From positions 1 through 19,883 of the forward strand of contig DASWVC010000425.1 of the NCBI GenBank assembly GCA_036401335.1: a stretch of DNA of 19,883 nt, in the 5' to 3' direction. The stretch comes from DASWVC01 sp036401335. Its GTDB lineage: Bacteria > Verrucomicrobiota > Verrucomicrobiia > Chthoniobacterales > JAFAMB01. Under the pieces are notes generated by a model. It was not told the origin of the DNA and made no database searches. It saw nothing but the letters and a program-made list of their open reading frames with translations. Both the position numbers and the translations under genes were made by a program. Of this stretch, positions 12,312 through 18,986 are shown piece after piece (position 1 is the first letter of the stretch; every line of letters starts with the position of its first letter).

Positions 12312-13624
12312 TGCGCAATGAAGGCAAACATCAGGGTGCCTTCCGACGTGACTTCTCCGTTAACCAGGCACCGGCACTGGGCCTTGCCGATGCTGCCTTT
12401 CGCCCGCACCAACTCCGCCTCAATCAGCAGGCTGTCACCCGGGAGCACCGGTTTACGAAATTTGATCCCGTCTGCACTCATGAAATAGCCGATGCCACCA
12501 CTCGTCGTGGCACTCTGCTTTCGGAAAAGGATGCTGGCCACCTGCGCCATGGCTTCCACCTGCAAGACACCCGGCATAACCGGGTGGCCGGGAAAATGCC
12601 CCGGGAAATAAGGCTCGTTCACGGTTACGGCTTTCACCCCGACGCATTTATTCTCACCTTCAAAGGAAATGATGCGGTCTACCATCAGAAACGGGTAGCG
12701 GTGGGGCAGCACCGCCATGATGTCTTTTACGTCCATCACCCCGGTACCGCGCGGAATCACCTGCGGGGGCACCATGGCCCGCATTTGTTCGTGCCGTTTA
12801 TGAATGACCCGCGTCAGTTCGCTGTTGGCGCCGTGGCCGGGCTTCACCGCGATAAGGTGTCCAGTGATGCGGCAGCCGGCCAGGAAAATGTCTCCTACCA
12901 GGTCAAGGATCTTGTGCCGCACAAACTCATCCGGGTAACGCAACCGTTCCTTGCCCATGACGGACTCGCCACGAATCACGACCGCGTTCTCCAGGCTGCC
13001 GCCCCGGATCAGCCCCTTGTCCATCAGCGGCTTCACGTCTTCGTAGAACACGAACGTGCGCGCTCTGGCGAGTTCCCGTTCGTACGTCTCGGGCGTAACC
13101 TCTAAAGACAAAAACTGGGTGAAACGCCCGTTGGGGCCTACCTGGGTGCAGGAAATACGGAACTTGTCGTCCGGCACCAAAGTCAGGATCGAGCCGGTCT
13201 TGGTTTCCACATGGATCGGTTCCCGAACCTCAAAAGTCCGGCGAATGGCCGATTGACTTTCGAGGCCGCAGGCCTTGATCAGCTCCACGTACGGCCATGC
13301 ACTGCCATCTCCAATGGGCGGCTCGTTCGCGTCCATCTCAACCACAGCATTGTCAACGCCCATGCCGTGCAATGCCGAGAGCACGTGTTCCACGGTGTGA
13401 ACCTTGACGTTGCCTTCCGCCAGGGTGGTGGCACGCTCGACAAATTTTACAAAACCGACGTTGGCATCGATCGTAGGCTCATCCGGCAGGTCAACCCGCT
13501 TAAACTTGATGCCGTGGTCCACCGGCGCCGGCTTCAGGGTAAGGTTGACCTTGGAACCGGTGTGCAACGCGATCCCTTGAAGGCTGGCGCTTTTGGCCAA
13601 GGTATGTTGGTAGGCGAACGGCAT
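12308..13624 (-). CDS. lpxC-fabZ: Fused UDP-3-O-acyl-GlcNAc deacetylase / 3-hydroxyacyl-ACP dehydratase (LpxC-FabZ)
   Basis: A 438-residue bifunctional enzyme. The N-terminal part (about 1-285) is LpxC, the Zn2+ deacetylase that performs the first committed step of lipid A synthesis. Zinc ligands are visible as His80 in TVEH and His237/Asp241 in RHKILDLVGD, with His264 in KPGHGAN, matching E. coli 79, 238, 242 and 265. The C-terminal part (about 295-438) is FabZ, which dehydrates 3-hydroxyacyl-ACP. It has HRYPFLMVDRI, then catalytic His343 in FPGHFPGHPVMPGV and Glu357 in LQVEAMAQ. Both enzymes compete for or share the hydroxyacyl-ACP pool, and the fusion is known in Bacteroidetes and PVC bacteria. 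The frame is open to 13759, but the ATG at 13624 (MPFAYQHTL) matches the family start. lpxA follows with a 4-base overlap, and the LolD-like gene is divergent. Confidence 0.97.
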   Translation of the reverse strand: MPFAYQHTLAKSASLQGIALHTGSKVNLTLKPAPVDHGIKFKRVDLPDEPTIDANVGFVKFVERATTLAEGNVKVHTVEHVLSALHGMGVDNAVVEMDANEPPIGDGSAWPYVELIKACGLESQSAIRRTFEVREPIHVETKTGSILTLVPDDKFRISCTQVGPNGRFTQFLSLEVTPETYERELARARTFVFYEDVKPLMDKGLIRGGSLENAVVIRGESVMGKERLRYPDEFVRHKILDLVGDIFLAGCRITGHLIAVKPGHGANSELTRVIHKRHEQMRAMVPPQVIPRGTGVMDVKDIMAVLPHRYPFLMVDRIISFEGENKCVGVKAVTVNEPYFPGHFPGHPVMPGVLQVEAMAQVASILFRKQSATTSGGIGYFMSADGIKFRKPVLPGDSLLIEAELVRAKGSIGKAQCRCLVNGEVTSEGTLMFAFIAQ

Positions 13625-13761
13625 AAACGAAGTCAGCCTGTTACCACAGCGTCCCGGCCGAAGCAACCACCCGCCTTGACCAGGGCCGAGGCGGTCCCGT
13701 TGTCCGCCGGCCACGCGTCCGACCAAGGGCCGGCGACGAAAGGTTGACGGCTTTAGCAACC

Positions 13762-14478
13762 ATGATCCTGCTGAAAAATGTGTCGCGCCGGTACCGCCAA
13801 GGGGACAACGTCGTCCTGGCGCTTGATGATGTGTCCTTGCATGTCCCGGCCTTTGCCTTCGTGTCCATCACCGGCGAATCCGGCTCCGGCAAGAGTACGC
13901 TGCTCCACCTGCTCGGCGGCCTCGATTTACCTGACGACGGCACCGTCACGGTAGACGGGCTCTCACTCGGCCAAGCTTCCGAGCGGCAATTGACCGACTA
14001 CCGGCGGAGCCAGCTCGGCATCGTCTTCCAGTTTTTCAACCTGCTGCCGACGCTCAGCGTCCTCGAGAACGCCTGCCTGCCGCTGGAATTGCAGGGCGTT
14101 CGTGACGCCCGGCAACGCGCCAAAGCCATGTTGGAGTTGGTTGGCATGGCGCATCGACAAAACCATTTTGTGCACCAGTTGAGCGGCGGTGAAATGCAAC
14201 GTACCGCGATTGCCCGCGCGCTGGTTCACCGTCCAAAGGTGCTTCTCGCCGACGAGCCAACGGGTAACCTCGACGCGGATAACGCAGCCCGCGTGCTTGA
14301 ACTCTTCCAGCGCATCCACGCCGAACGCCTGACCACCTTGGTCGTGGTCACCCACAGCAGCGAAGTCGCTGCCCTGACACGGCGCGAAATTCAATTGCGC
14401 CAGGGCAGAATTTTCCGCGACCGCGCCGTGCCTCAGCCCGGGTCGCCACAGGCCGGTGAAAGCCCCGTTCCCGGGTAA
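13762..14478 (+). CDS. ABC transporter ATP-binding protein, LolD/MacB-like
   Basis: A 238-residue ABC ATPase of the LolD/MacB/FtsE group. Motifs in order are Walker A GESGSGKST, Q-loop FQFFNLLPTLSVLENA (the usual form in this group), signature LSGGEMQRTAIARAL, Walker B VLLADEPTGNLD, and H-loop VVVTHS. LolD drives release of outer-membrane lipoproteins together with LolC/LolE permeases. No permease gene follows: the next gene, convergent, is a vapC toxin, so the partner must be encoded elsewhere. An in-frame TTG at 13744 is possible, but the ATG at 13762 begins directly at MILLKNVSRRY, the family start. The gene is divergent from lpxC-fabZ, giving a 137-base shared intergenic region. LolD is favoured only by the envelope context; MacB-like efflux is equally compatible with the motifs. 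Confidence 0.93.
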   Translation: MILLKNVSRRYRQGDNVVLALDDVSLHVPAFAFVSITGESGSGKSTLLHLLGGLDLPDDGTVTVDGLSLGQASERQLTDYRRSQLGIVFQFFNLLPTLSVLENACLPLELQGVRDARQRAKAMLELVGMAHRQNHFVHQLSGGEMQRTAIARALVHRPKVLLADEPTGNLDADNAARVLELFQRIHAERLTTLVVVTHSSEVAALTRREIQLRQGRIFRDRAVPQPGSPQAGESPVPG

Positions 14479-14527
14479 CGCGGCGCGCCGGCTAATCGGG
14501 TTTACGGCAACTCCAGGCTGGTCCCAG

Positions 14528-14938
14528 CTATACGGGCAACACGGCTAACCGCCCCGTAACCGTTGCAGCCCATGCCAGGACCTTGCCGTCCGCCGTCACC
14601 AGCGTGGACCCGGTGTGCTTAGCGGTGGCAACAATGATGCGGTCGGCTGGATCGCCGTGAAAGTTTTCCAGCTGTGAACTGGCGATCGCGATTTCGGGCA
14701 ACAACGGCGCCACGGCGCAAAGGTTGCGGGCCAACATCTCCCGGATGCGGGAAGCAAGGTCGGGATGGAAGCGCACGCGGCCTTTAGTCTCCAGCATGGC
14801 CGCTTCCCAGACCGTAATGGCCGAAATGCCCAGTCGGACTTCGGCGGGTAACGCTGTAACGAGCGCTCGGGCGCGGGGATCCCGGTTGAAGAACCAGATC
14901 CAAGCCTGGGTGTCGAGCAGGTGCGTGATGAGCCGCAT
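14528..14938 (-). CDS. vapC: VapC-type PIN-domain toxin, module 2
   Basis: A 136-residue PIN-domain ribonuclease toxin. Active-site acidic residues are Asp9 in LLDTQAWIWF, Glu45 in ITVWEAAML, Asp99 in HGDPADRIIVATA and Asp117 in LVTADGKVLAW, so all four positions are filled. This differs from module 1, where the last is Asn. The DPADRIIVATA and TLVTAD blocks mark the subgroup usually paired with Phd/YefM-type antitoxins, which agrees with the gene 14 bases upstream on the same strand. It should be neutralised by that antitoxin and otherwise cleave RNA. The ATG at 14938 is the natural start. It converges on the LolD-like gene, separated by 49 bases. Confidence 0.93.
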   Translation of the reverse strand: MRLITHLLDTQAWIWFFNRDPRARALVTALPAEVRLGISAITVWEAAMLETKGRVRFHPDLASRIREMLARNLCAVAPLLPEIAIASSQLENFHGDPADRIIVATAKHTGSTLVTADGKVLAWAATVTGRLAVLPV

Positions 14939-14952
14939 CGCCTCACGGCTGC

Positions 14953-15201
14953 TTAATGGTCTGCTTCCCAGGGCCCATCCAGGGAAACCTCAAGGTCACC
15001 GGTAATGGTGGCCATGCCGGCCATCGCGCCGTAAAGCTCGGCCGGGGTCAGCGGTTTGGGCGTGCAGGGCACCAACCGGGCCACCGGTCGTCCATGCTTG
15101 GTGACCGTGACTTCCACGCCTTGCTCGTTGACCACGTCCATCAACTGAAGGCATCGGGCCTTGAACTGCCCTGCCGCCATGGTGATTTTCTCGGACGCCA
15201 T
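14953..15201 (-). CDS. Type II antitoxin, Phd/YefM family, module 2
   Basis: An 82-residue antitoxin. The Phd pattern is clear: AAGQFKARCLQLMDVVNEQG, then VEVTVTKHGRPVARLVP, the DNA-binding half, and an acidic C-terminal tail ending DLEVSLDGPWEADH, the typical toxin-binding end of this subfamily. The frame is open to 15375, but the upstream residues are unlike any antitoxin, and the -10 box TATAGT lies at 15209-15214, so the ATG at 15201 is chosen. A second ATG at residue 8 is possible. vapC module 2 follows after 14 bases. Autoregulation at the promoter is expected from the family, but no clear operator palindrome is seen. Confidence 0.9.
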   Translation of the reverse strand: MASEKITMAAGQFKARCLQLMDVVNEQGVEVTVTKHGRPVARLVPCTPKPLTPAELYGAMAGMATITGDLEVSLDGPWEADH

Positions 15202-15619
15202 CTTTGTGACTATAAGTGTAACCACAAGCTGACGCCAGTAACATTTTCTCAGGGACAGAGACTTGATGCCGTTGGCCGTCAGCGTTCGCCGCCAAGCATT
15301 TGACCAACTGCGACGAACGAATATTCGGTGCCCAGCCCCAAAGCAGCCACGCTGCGCTTCTCGCGATCGCAACATCCTGCAGAAATATGCCGTGCCAGGG
15401 TTTGCGATTCATTAGCACCTCTAAAGGCTGCTAATGCCAGCGCCTCAACCTTCGAACTACCTCAGTTTACTCGTATTTTCCATAACAAAATCCTCACTGT
15501 AAGAATTTTGCTCTTTTCACAGGCCAGTGCGCTCGTTGTGGATTTCGGGTGCGGAGGTATTTCTTCTCTGCTGACCAAACTACCGCCAAAAGGCGTCTGG
15601 GGAGGAAGCAACCTGACTC
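15202..15619. other. Gene-poor stretch, 418 bases
   Basis: Apart from the -10 box of module 2, I find no credible gene here. Open frames are short, lack family features and contradict each other. The segment 15410-15520 is more AT-rich than the surroundings and may carry promoter elements for the small exported protein that starts at 15620. Confidence 0.4.
15209..15214 (-). promoter_or_regulatory. -10 box of vapBC module 2, implying a leaderless mRNA
   Basis: TATAGT on the minus strand (5 of 6 to consensus) is followed by just 7 bases and then the antitoxin ATG at 15201, so the transcript should begin at or next to the start codon. This geometry is the same as in module 1 (8 bases). No convincing -35 lies at the proper distance, and there is no Shine-Dalgarno sequence. 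Confidence 0.45.
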
Positions 15620-15874
15620 ATGAACTCGCCCGCCCGCCTTCGCCGCTTCTTGAAACCCTTGCTGGTGGCGCTCGTGGCCGGCTTGACGCTTAGCGCTTAT
15701 GCCGTCACTACCCCGGCGGACGGGCGGGATCAGGGAATGGCAAAAACGACCCAACCACAGTTGGCTGCACTCAGGGTATCCCAACCTTCCACCTTTTCCT
15801 TTATCGGTGTTGGCGGCATCAGCCTCATCGGCATGCTCGCCATGCGGCGCCGCTTCCGCACGGTGCGTGGATAG
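15620..15874 (+). CDS. Small exported protein with PEP-CTERM-like C-terminus
   Basis: An 84-residue protein built almost only of sorting signals. An N-terminal signal peptide (Arg-rich n-region RLRR, hydrophobic PLLVALVAGLTLSAYA, likely cleavage after AYA) is followed by a short polar middle part of about 30 residues. Then comes QPSTFSFIGVGGISLIGMLA followed by MRRRF. This tail has the order of a PEP-CTERM signal (motif, hydrophobic helix, Arg cluster), but the usual Pro-Glu-Pro is replaced by Gln-Pro. PEP-CTERM proteins are processed by exosortase and occur in large numbers in some Verrucomicrobia. A purine-rich GGAGGA at 15601-15606 lies 13 bases before the ATG, a little far for a ribosome site. 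The middle part has no known domain, so its function is unknown. No exosortase gene is in the window. Confidence 0.6.
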   Translation: MNSPARLRRFLKPLLVALVAGLTLSAYAVTTPADGRDQGMAKTTQPQLAALRVSQPSTFSFIGVGGISLIGMLAMRRRFRTVRG

Positions 15875-16603
15875 TTTCGACCTGCCGATTCTTACCGCCC
15901 GAAAGAGGCCCGCAACCGTCGTTCATAAATTAAGCCTCCAACTAACAGCGTTCATTCGACTTACCGAAATCTAACTCTCCGCTGAGGCACCCGGGTCGCG
16001 AGTCGCGGTTACCAATTTCCTTCCGTAAATTGGTTAGGAGAGGACTGCCCTTTTTGCCTTGATCCGAGCTCCCTTTTTTCAAGGTGCATCTCGTACCACT
16101 CCGTTAAGTTTTTGCGGACGCAAAAGGGCTTTGGTGGGTTAGTAACGCGGTGGCATGAACCGCGCTTTCACGCCCGGCGGAAGCAGTGGCCAATCCGGAC
16201 GGGGTCTTTGTGGTCGACGGCACGACTTCTCTCCCTCCCGCTTGGCCCCCGTGCGGCTCTGGGTTCTTGATTGTCCGAGTCACACCCCCGCAGAGTGCTC
16301 CAGAAAGGAAAATCTGCAGTACGACCAATGGATTTTCGCGCAAATTCAACCATCCATGACAGCCGTGGTACTGGGGCAGGTAGACTGCAGAGTTAGCGGA
16401 TCTTTCGTTCCATTTACGGTCTTCGGAAAATGCTTTACGGATAGGCCTAGCTGAACACGTGTGGAAACCGGCGCAAAGAAGATGGGAGCAGCAGTTTAGT
16501 GATAGCGATCGAGTACGTCGCCTGTATTTAGAGGGCAACCCTTCCTTCAATCCCGAACCTCCATGACGAGTGCACATTAGAGACGGAACAGAGCACACGA
16601 TCT
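15875..16603. other. Gene-poor stretch, 729 bases, with two hairpins
   Basis: No convincing gene. The segment holds a perfect 8-bp hairpin ACCAATTT/AAATTGGT (16011-16018 with 16027-16034, loop CCTTCCGT) shortly after a CGCGA-G-TCGCG palindrome. It also holds a GGCATGAACC-flanked hairpin at 16152-16177 related to the one at 2661. A stop-bounded frame without start, 16384-16566, encodes about 60 residues with LRIGLAEHVWKPAQRRWEQQ; it looks like a gene remnant but I cannot assign it. Confidence 0.45.
16152..16177. repeat. Hairpin repeat, same family as 2661-2685
   Basis: GGCATGAACC (16152-16161) is identical to the flank at 2661-2670 and is followed by a hairpin with the same TTTCAC loop (16166-16171). 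The stem pairs 5 of 6 positions (16160-16165 with 16172-16177, one C-C mismatch). In the first copy the flank includes the end of a toxin gene; here no gene is near, so the shared sequence is not due to coding. Confidence 0.55.
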
Positions 16604-16813
16604 ATGAAAATGAACATGATGTTTATGTTGGCATTTGCAGTTGGTACCAACCTATCACATGCAGGTGGTCTGCATGTTTACCTGCATCAGAGCGGAGCGC
16701 GTGAACAGAAGCGAACCGCTGGCGCCGTGATAACCGGAGCCAGACCGTACGACGCCTTGATTGAGCAATTCAACCAGGCCTGGCCGTTTGGGCAGGAATC
16801 CAATCAAGACTAG
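16604..16813 (+). CDS. Hypothetical small secreted protein
   Basis: A 69-residue frame starting MKMNMMFMLAFAVGTNLSHA, which fits a short signal peptide with cleavage after SHA, then GGLHVYLHQSGAREQKR and a tail with YDALIEQFNQAWPFGQ. No family is recognised. The region is locally less GC-rich than the conserved genes, and no clear ribosome site precedes it. The signal-peptide-like start is the only positive evidence, and it may be chance. Confidence 0.35.
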   Translation: MKMNMMFMLAFAVGTNLSHAGGLHVYLHQSGAREQKRTAGAVITGARPYDALIEQFNQAWPFGQESNQD

Positions 16814-16903
16814 CGCTTGTCGTGAACCACGCATTCGCCGGCCCTGAATCGACGAACCAGGGAAGTCGTTATTGCAAGGCGTTCCGGCGCCGGACATGAG
16901 GCC

Positions 16904-16942
16904 TTGACAAGCGATTATGTCCGTCGGTTAGGATCAACCGAC
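16904..16942 (+). promoter_or_regulatory. Candidate promoter with overlapping inverted repeat, upstream of the rluA-family gene
   Basis: TTGACA at 16904-16909 is followed by TAGGAT at 16929-16934 (4 of 6; spacing 19, slightly long). The -10 lies within a perfect 7-bp inverted repeat GTCGGTT (16923-16929) / AACCGAC (16936-16942) around AGGATC. A repressor site or an RNA hairpin near the transcript start are both possible. It may alternatively be another member of the 6-base-loop hairpin family. Confidence 0.35.
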
Positions 16943-17056
16943 CGCTCAGACCGGTTGTTACCTCCCGGTTCGGATTCCCTCACCGCCGTTCGGGCATTTG
17001 CTCCCGCTGCTTTATCGCGATTTGATAAGGCGCTCCGCCGGGCTTAAAAGGTCAGC

Positions 17057-17833
17057 ATGGAAACGGCCCGGACGGAGCCGGCATGTCGCGGGTACACGCT
17101 CCTTTTTGAGAACGAAGATTTCCTGGTCCTCGACAAAGCCCCTGGGCTGCTGGTTCATCCGACCAAGCCTGGGCCGGTAAAAACGCTTTGGCATCACCTG
17201 CGTGAACTTCTCGCCTACGAACTCGTCAACGGCGGTCAGATTTCTTTAATCAACCGCCTCGACCGGGAGACCAGCGGGGTGATGCTGGTCGCGAAAAAGC
17301 ATGAATCGGCCCGCGCCCTGCACCTCCTCCTTCAGCGTCAACAGGTCAGGAAACGTTATTCGGCCATCGTTTACGGCTGGCCGTCTTCCGACCGGTTCAC
17401 GGTGGATGCCCCGCTCCTTCGGCAAGGGAGTGTCTTGCCGAGCTCCATCTGGCTCAAACGAACGGTGCACCCGTCCGGCTACCGGGCCACCACCGAGTTT
17501 TGGGTACGCCAACGTTTCGAGCGCGCGGAGGGACGTTTTGCCCTGATCGAAGCGCGCCCTTTGACGGGGCGAACCCATCAAATCCGGACCCACCTTGCGC
17601 ATGCGCGTCACCCGCTTGTGGGCGATAAGATCTACGGCCCGGACGAAACGTTTTACCTTGAGTTCATCGAACAGGACTGGACTCCACGGCTGCAGGCAGG
17701 CCTTCACCTTCGGCGCCATGCCCTTCACGCCGCGGAACTCGCGTTCACCCTGGAGGGCCAATCCTTTTGCTTTGCCGCGCCCCTGCCTCCCGATCTCGCC
17801 GGGTTCATGGAAACCAGCAGCGCCGCAGCATGA
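17057..17833 (+). CDS. RluA-family 23S rRNA/tRNA pseudouridine synthase
   Basis: A 258-residue enzyme that isomerises uridine to pseudouridine in RNA. The start YTLLFENEDFLVLDKAPGLLVHP is the usual first block. The catalytic motif is INRLDRETSGVMLVAKK with Asp69 as the nucleophile; most RluA proteins have HRLD, and here Asn66 replaces the His. The third block is RPLTGRTHQIRTHLAHARHPLVGDKIYG (about 176-203), and LHAAELAF follows near the end. There is no S4 domain, so it is a RluA/RluC-core type of short form. AAAAGG at 17046-17051 with 5 bases to the ATG is one of the few clear ribosome sites in the window. The gene stands alone and converges on the J-domain gene. Which uridine is modified cannot be told. 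Confidence 0.92.
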   Translation: METARTEPACRGYTLLFENEDFLVLDKAPGLLVHPTKPGPVKTLWHHLRELLAYELVNGGQISLINRLDRETSGVMLVAKKHESARALHLLLQRQQVRKRYSAIVYGWPSSDRFTVDAPLLRQGSVLPSSIWLKRTVHPSGYRATTEFWVRQRFERAEGRFALIEARPLTGRTHQIRTHLAHARHPLVGDKIYGPDETFYLEFIEQDWTPRLQAGLHLRRHALHAAELAFTLEGQSFCFAAPLPPDLAGFMETSSAAA

Positions 17834-17926
17834 CGGCGCCGATAGCGGGTCCTATTCCGCAAGCGCTGTCATCTGCAACACCGCCTTCCTGAAAGGTGGT
17901 GGCCCTTCCAGGCTACCCGTCCCCTA

Positions 17927-18898
17927 CTACGCCATTTCCAACGGCCGGTCCGATTCGTTCTGCGCCCACCGCTCCGCCCTATCCCGCATGCGCGCGAGGC
18001 GTTGCTCAAGTGCGTGACGTTCACGTTGCAATTCACAAATCTCTGCTTCGAGCGCATCCCGCACCTTGCCTTCGCAGCGGTGCCGTGCCAGCGAGTCACC
18101 CTCACGAAAGCGCCAGGCCGGAGTTGCCGCGAGCCCGTTGGCGACCTGCTGCAGCGACTCCAGCCGGGTCCGCGCATCGGCTACCAACTCCAGCAATTGC
18201 GAGTAGCTCAGGTGGACTGGCCGGACCGGGGTGCACCGGGCCAGGATCAGTTCCAACGTCAACACGTCGCTCGCTTCATAAGCAGCCTGGGCGCGGTGCC
18301 AGAGCTCCAGCCGATCACCGGAAAGCGTGCCGGCAACGTCCGGATGCAATTGACGCACCACCTTCCGGTACAGGAATTGGAGAGAAGCGGGGCCCCGACG
18401 TTGGTTGCCTTCGCCTTTCAGGAGCGGCCCCTCTGCTTCATCCCCTTCTAGGCTGCTTTGGTCCACCTGACCCTGACCGGTCGCCTCATCTTCCTCCTCC
18501 CCTTCCGCACTTTCGAAGGGAGCCGGGCCATCGTCCGTTGGCCCGTCCACAGATTCCCAAACCCGCCGGACCCCTGGTGGGACCTCCTCCGAGCCGGTTT
18601 CGATCTGATGAAACCAGAAGTATGCCTCGCCTTCCGACCAGTCACCACGTCCGGCGAGGCGGTAAATGGCGGTTAACCGGGAACGCAGGAACCGAAGTTC
18701 CTCGTGCAGTTCCCGCCGGCGTGAAAGCAAGTCTGCGCAGACCAGGTTTTTCCACTGTTCAAAAGCCGGCACGTCCAGGGTCTCGTAGTCCCTGATGGCC
18801 TGCTCCCAAACGCGGATCTCACACCCCAGTCGGGCAAGCTCGGATTCCGCCTCACGAATGAGGGGCCCGATGTCAATCACCAGCAACAACCGCTTCAT
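17927..18898 (-). CDS. Coiled-coil protein with an internal J-domain-like segment
   Basis: A 323-residue protein, rich in Glu, Arg and Leu. Residues 10-80 are predicted helical/coiled coil (AESELARLGCEIRVWEQAI). Residues 115-165 form an acidic low-complexity linker (ESAEGEEEDEATG). Residues about 172-215 read LQFLYRKVVRQLHPDVAG and then ELWHRAQAAYEASDV. This is helix II, the HPD loop (185-187) and helix III of a J domain, the part that stimulates the ATPase of DnaK/Hsp70. Residues 230-310 are a second long coiled coil (LEAEICELQRERHALEQR). J domains are normally N-terminal; here it is in the middle and helix I is weak. It would be a cytoplasmic DnaK co-chaperone-like protein of unknown client. 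The ATG at 18898 is the first of the frame. It is encoded 88 bases downstream of the L,D-transpeptidase on the same strand. Confidence 0.75.
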   Translation of the reverse strand: MKRLLLVIDIGPLIREAESELARLGCEIRVWEQAIRDYETLDVPAFEQWKNLVCADLLSRRRELHEELRFLRSRLTAIYRLAGRGDWSEGEAYFWFHQIETGSEEVPPGVRRVWESVDGPTDDGPAPFESAEGEEEDEATGQGQVDQSSLEGDEAEGPLLKGEGNQRRGPASLQFLYRKVVRQLHPDVAGTLSGDRLELWHRAQAAYEASDVLTLELILARCTPVRPVHLSYSQLLELVADARTRLESLQQVANGLAATPAWRFREGDSLARHRCEGKVRDALEAEICELQRERHALEQRLARMRDRAERWAQNESDRPLEMA

Positions 18899-18986
18899 GC
18901 AAACGGGCTAACGGACAGCCGGGCGAGCCCGGGGTTCGGCGCCACCGCCATCCTCCCCGGCCAAAGACGGCCCGGAAACCGCCACC

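Noticed and set aside
13625..13759. 45-residue N-terminal extension of LpxC-FabZ
   Set aside because: The sequence is Arg/Gly-rich and unlike LpxC; the ATG at 13624 matches the usual start and numbering of zinc ligands.
16384..16566. Start-less frame with LRIGLAEHVWKPAQRRWEQQ, thought to be a transposase remnant
   Set aside because: The resemblance to the end of some transposases is too vague to support; a profile search would be needed.
16104..16598. Long open frame (164 codons) on the minus strand
   Set aside because: Low-complexity-like composition with many Cys/Arg/Ser, no domain, no ribosome site, and it crosses two hairpins; probably chance in GC-rich DNA.
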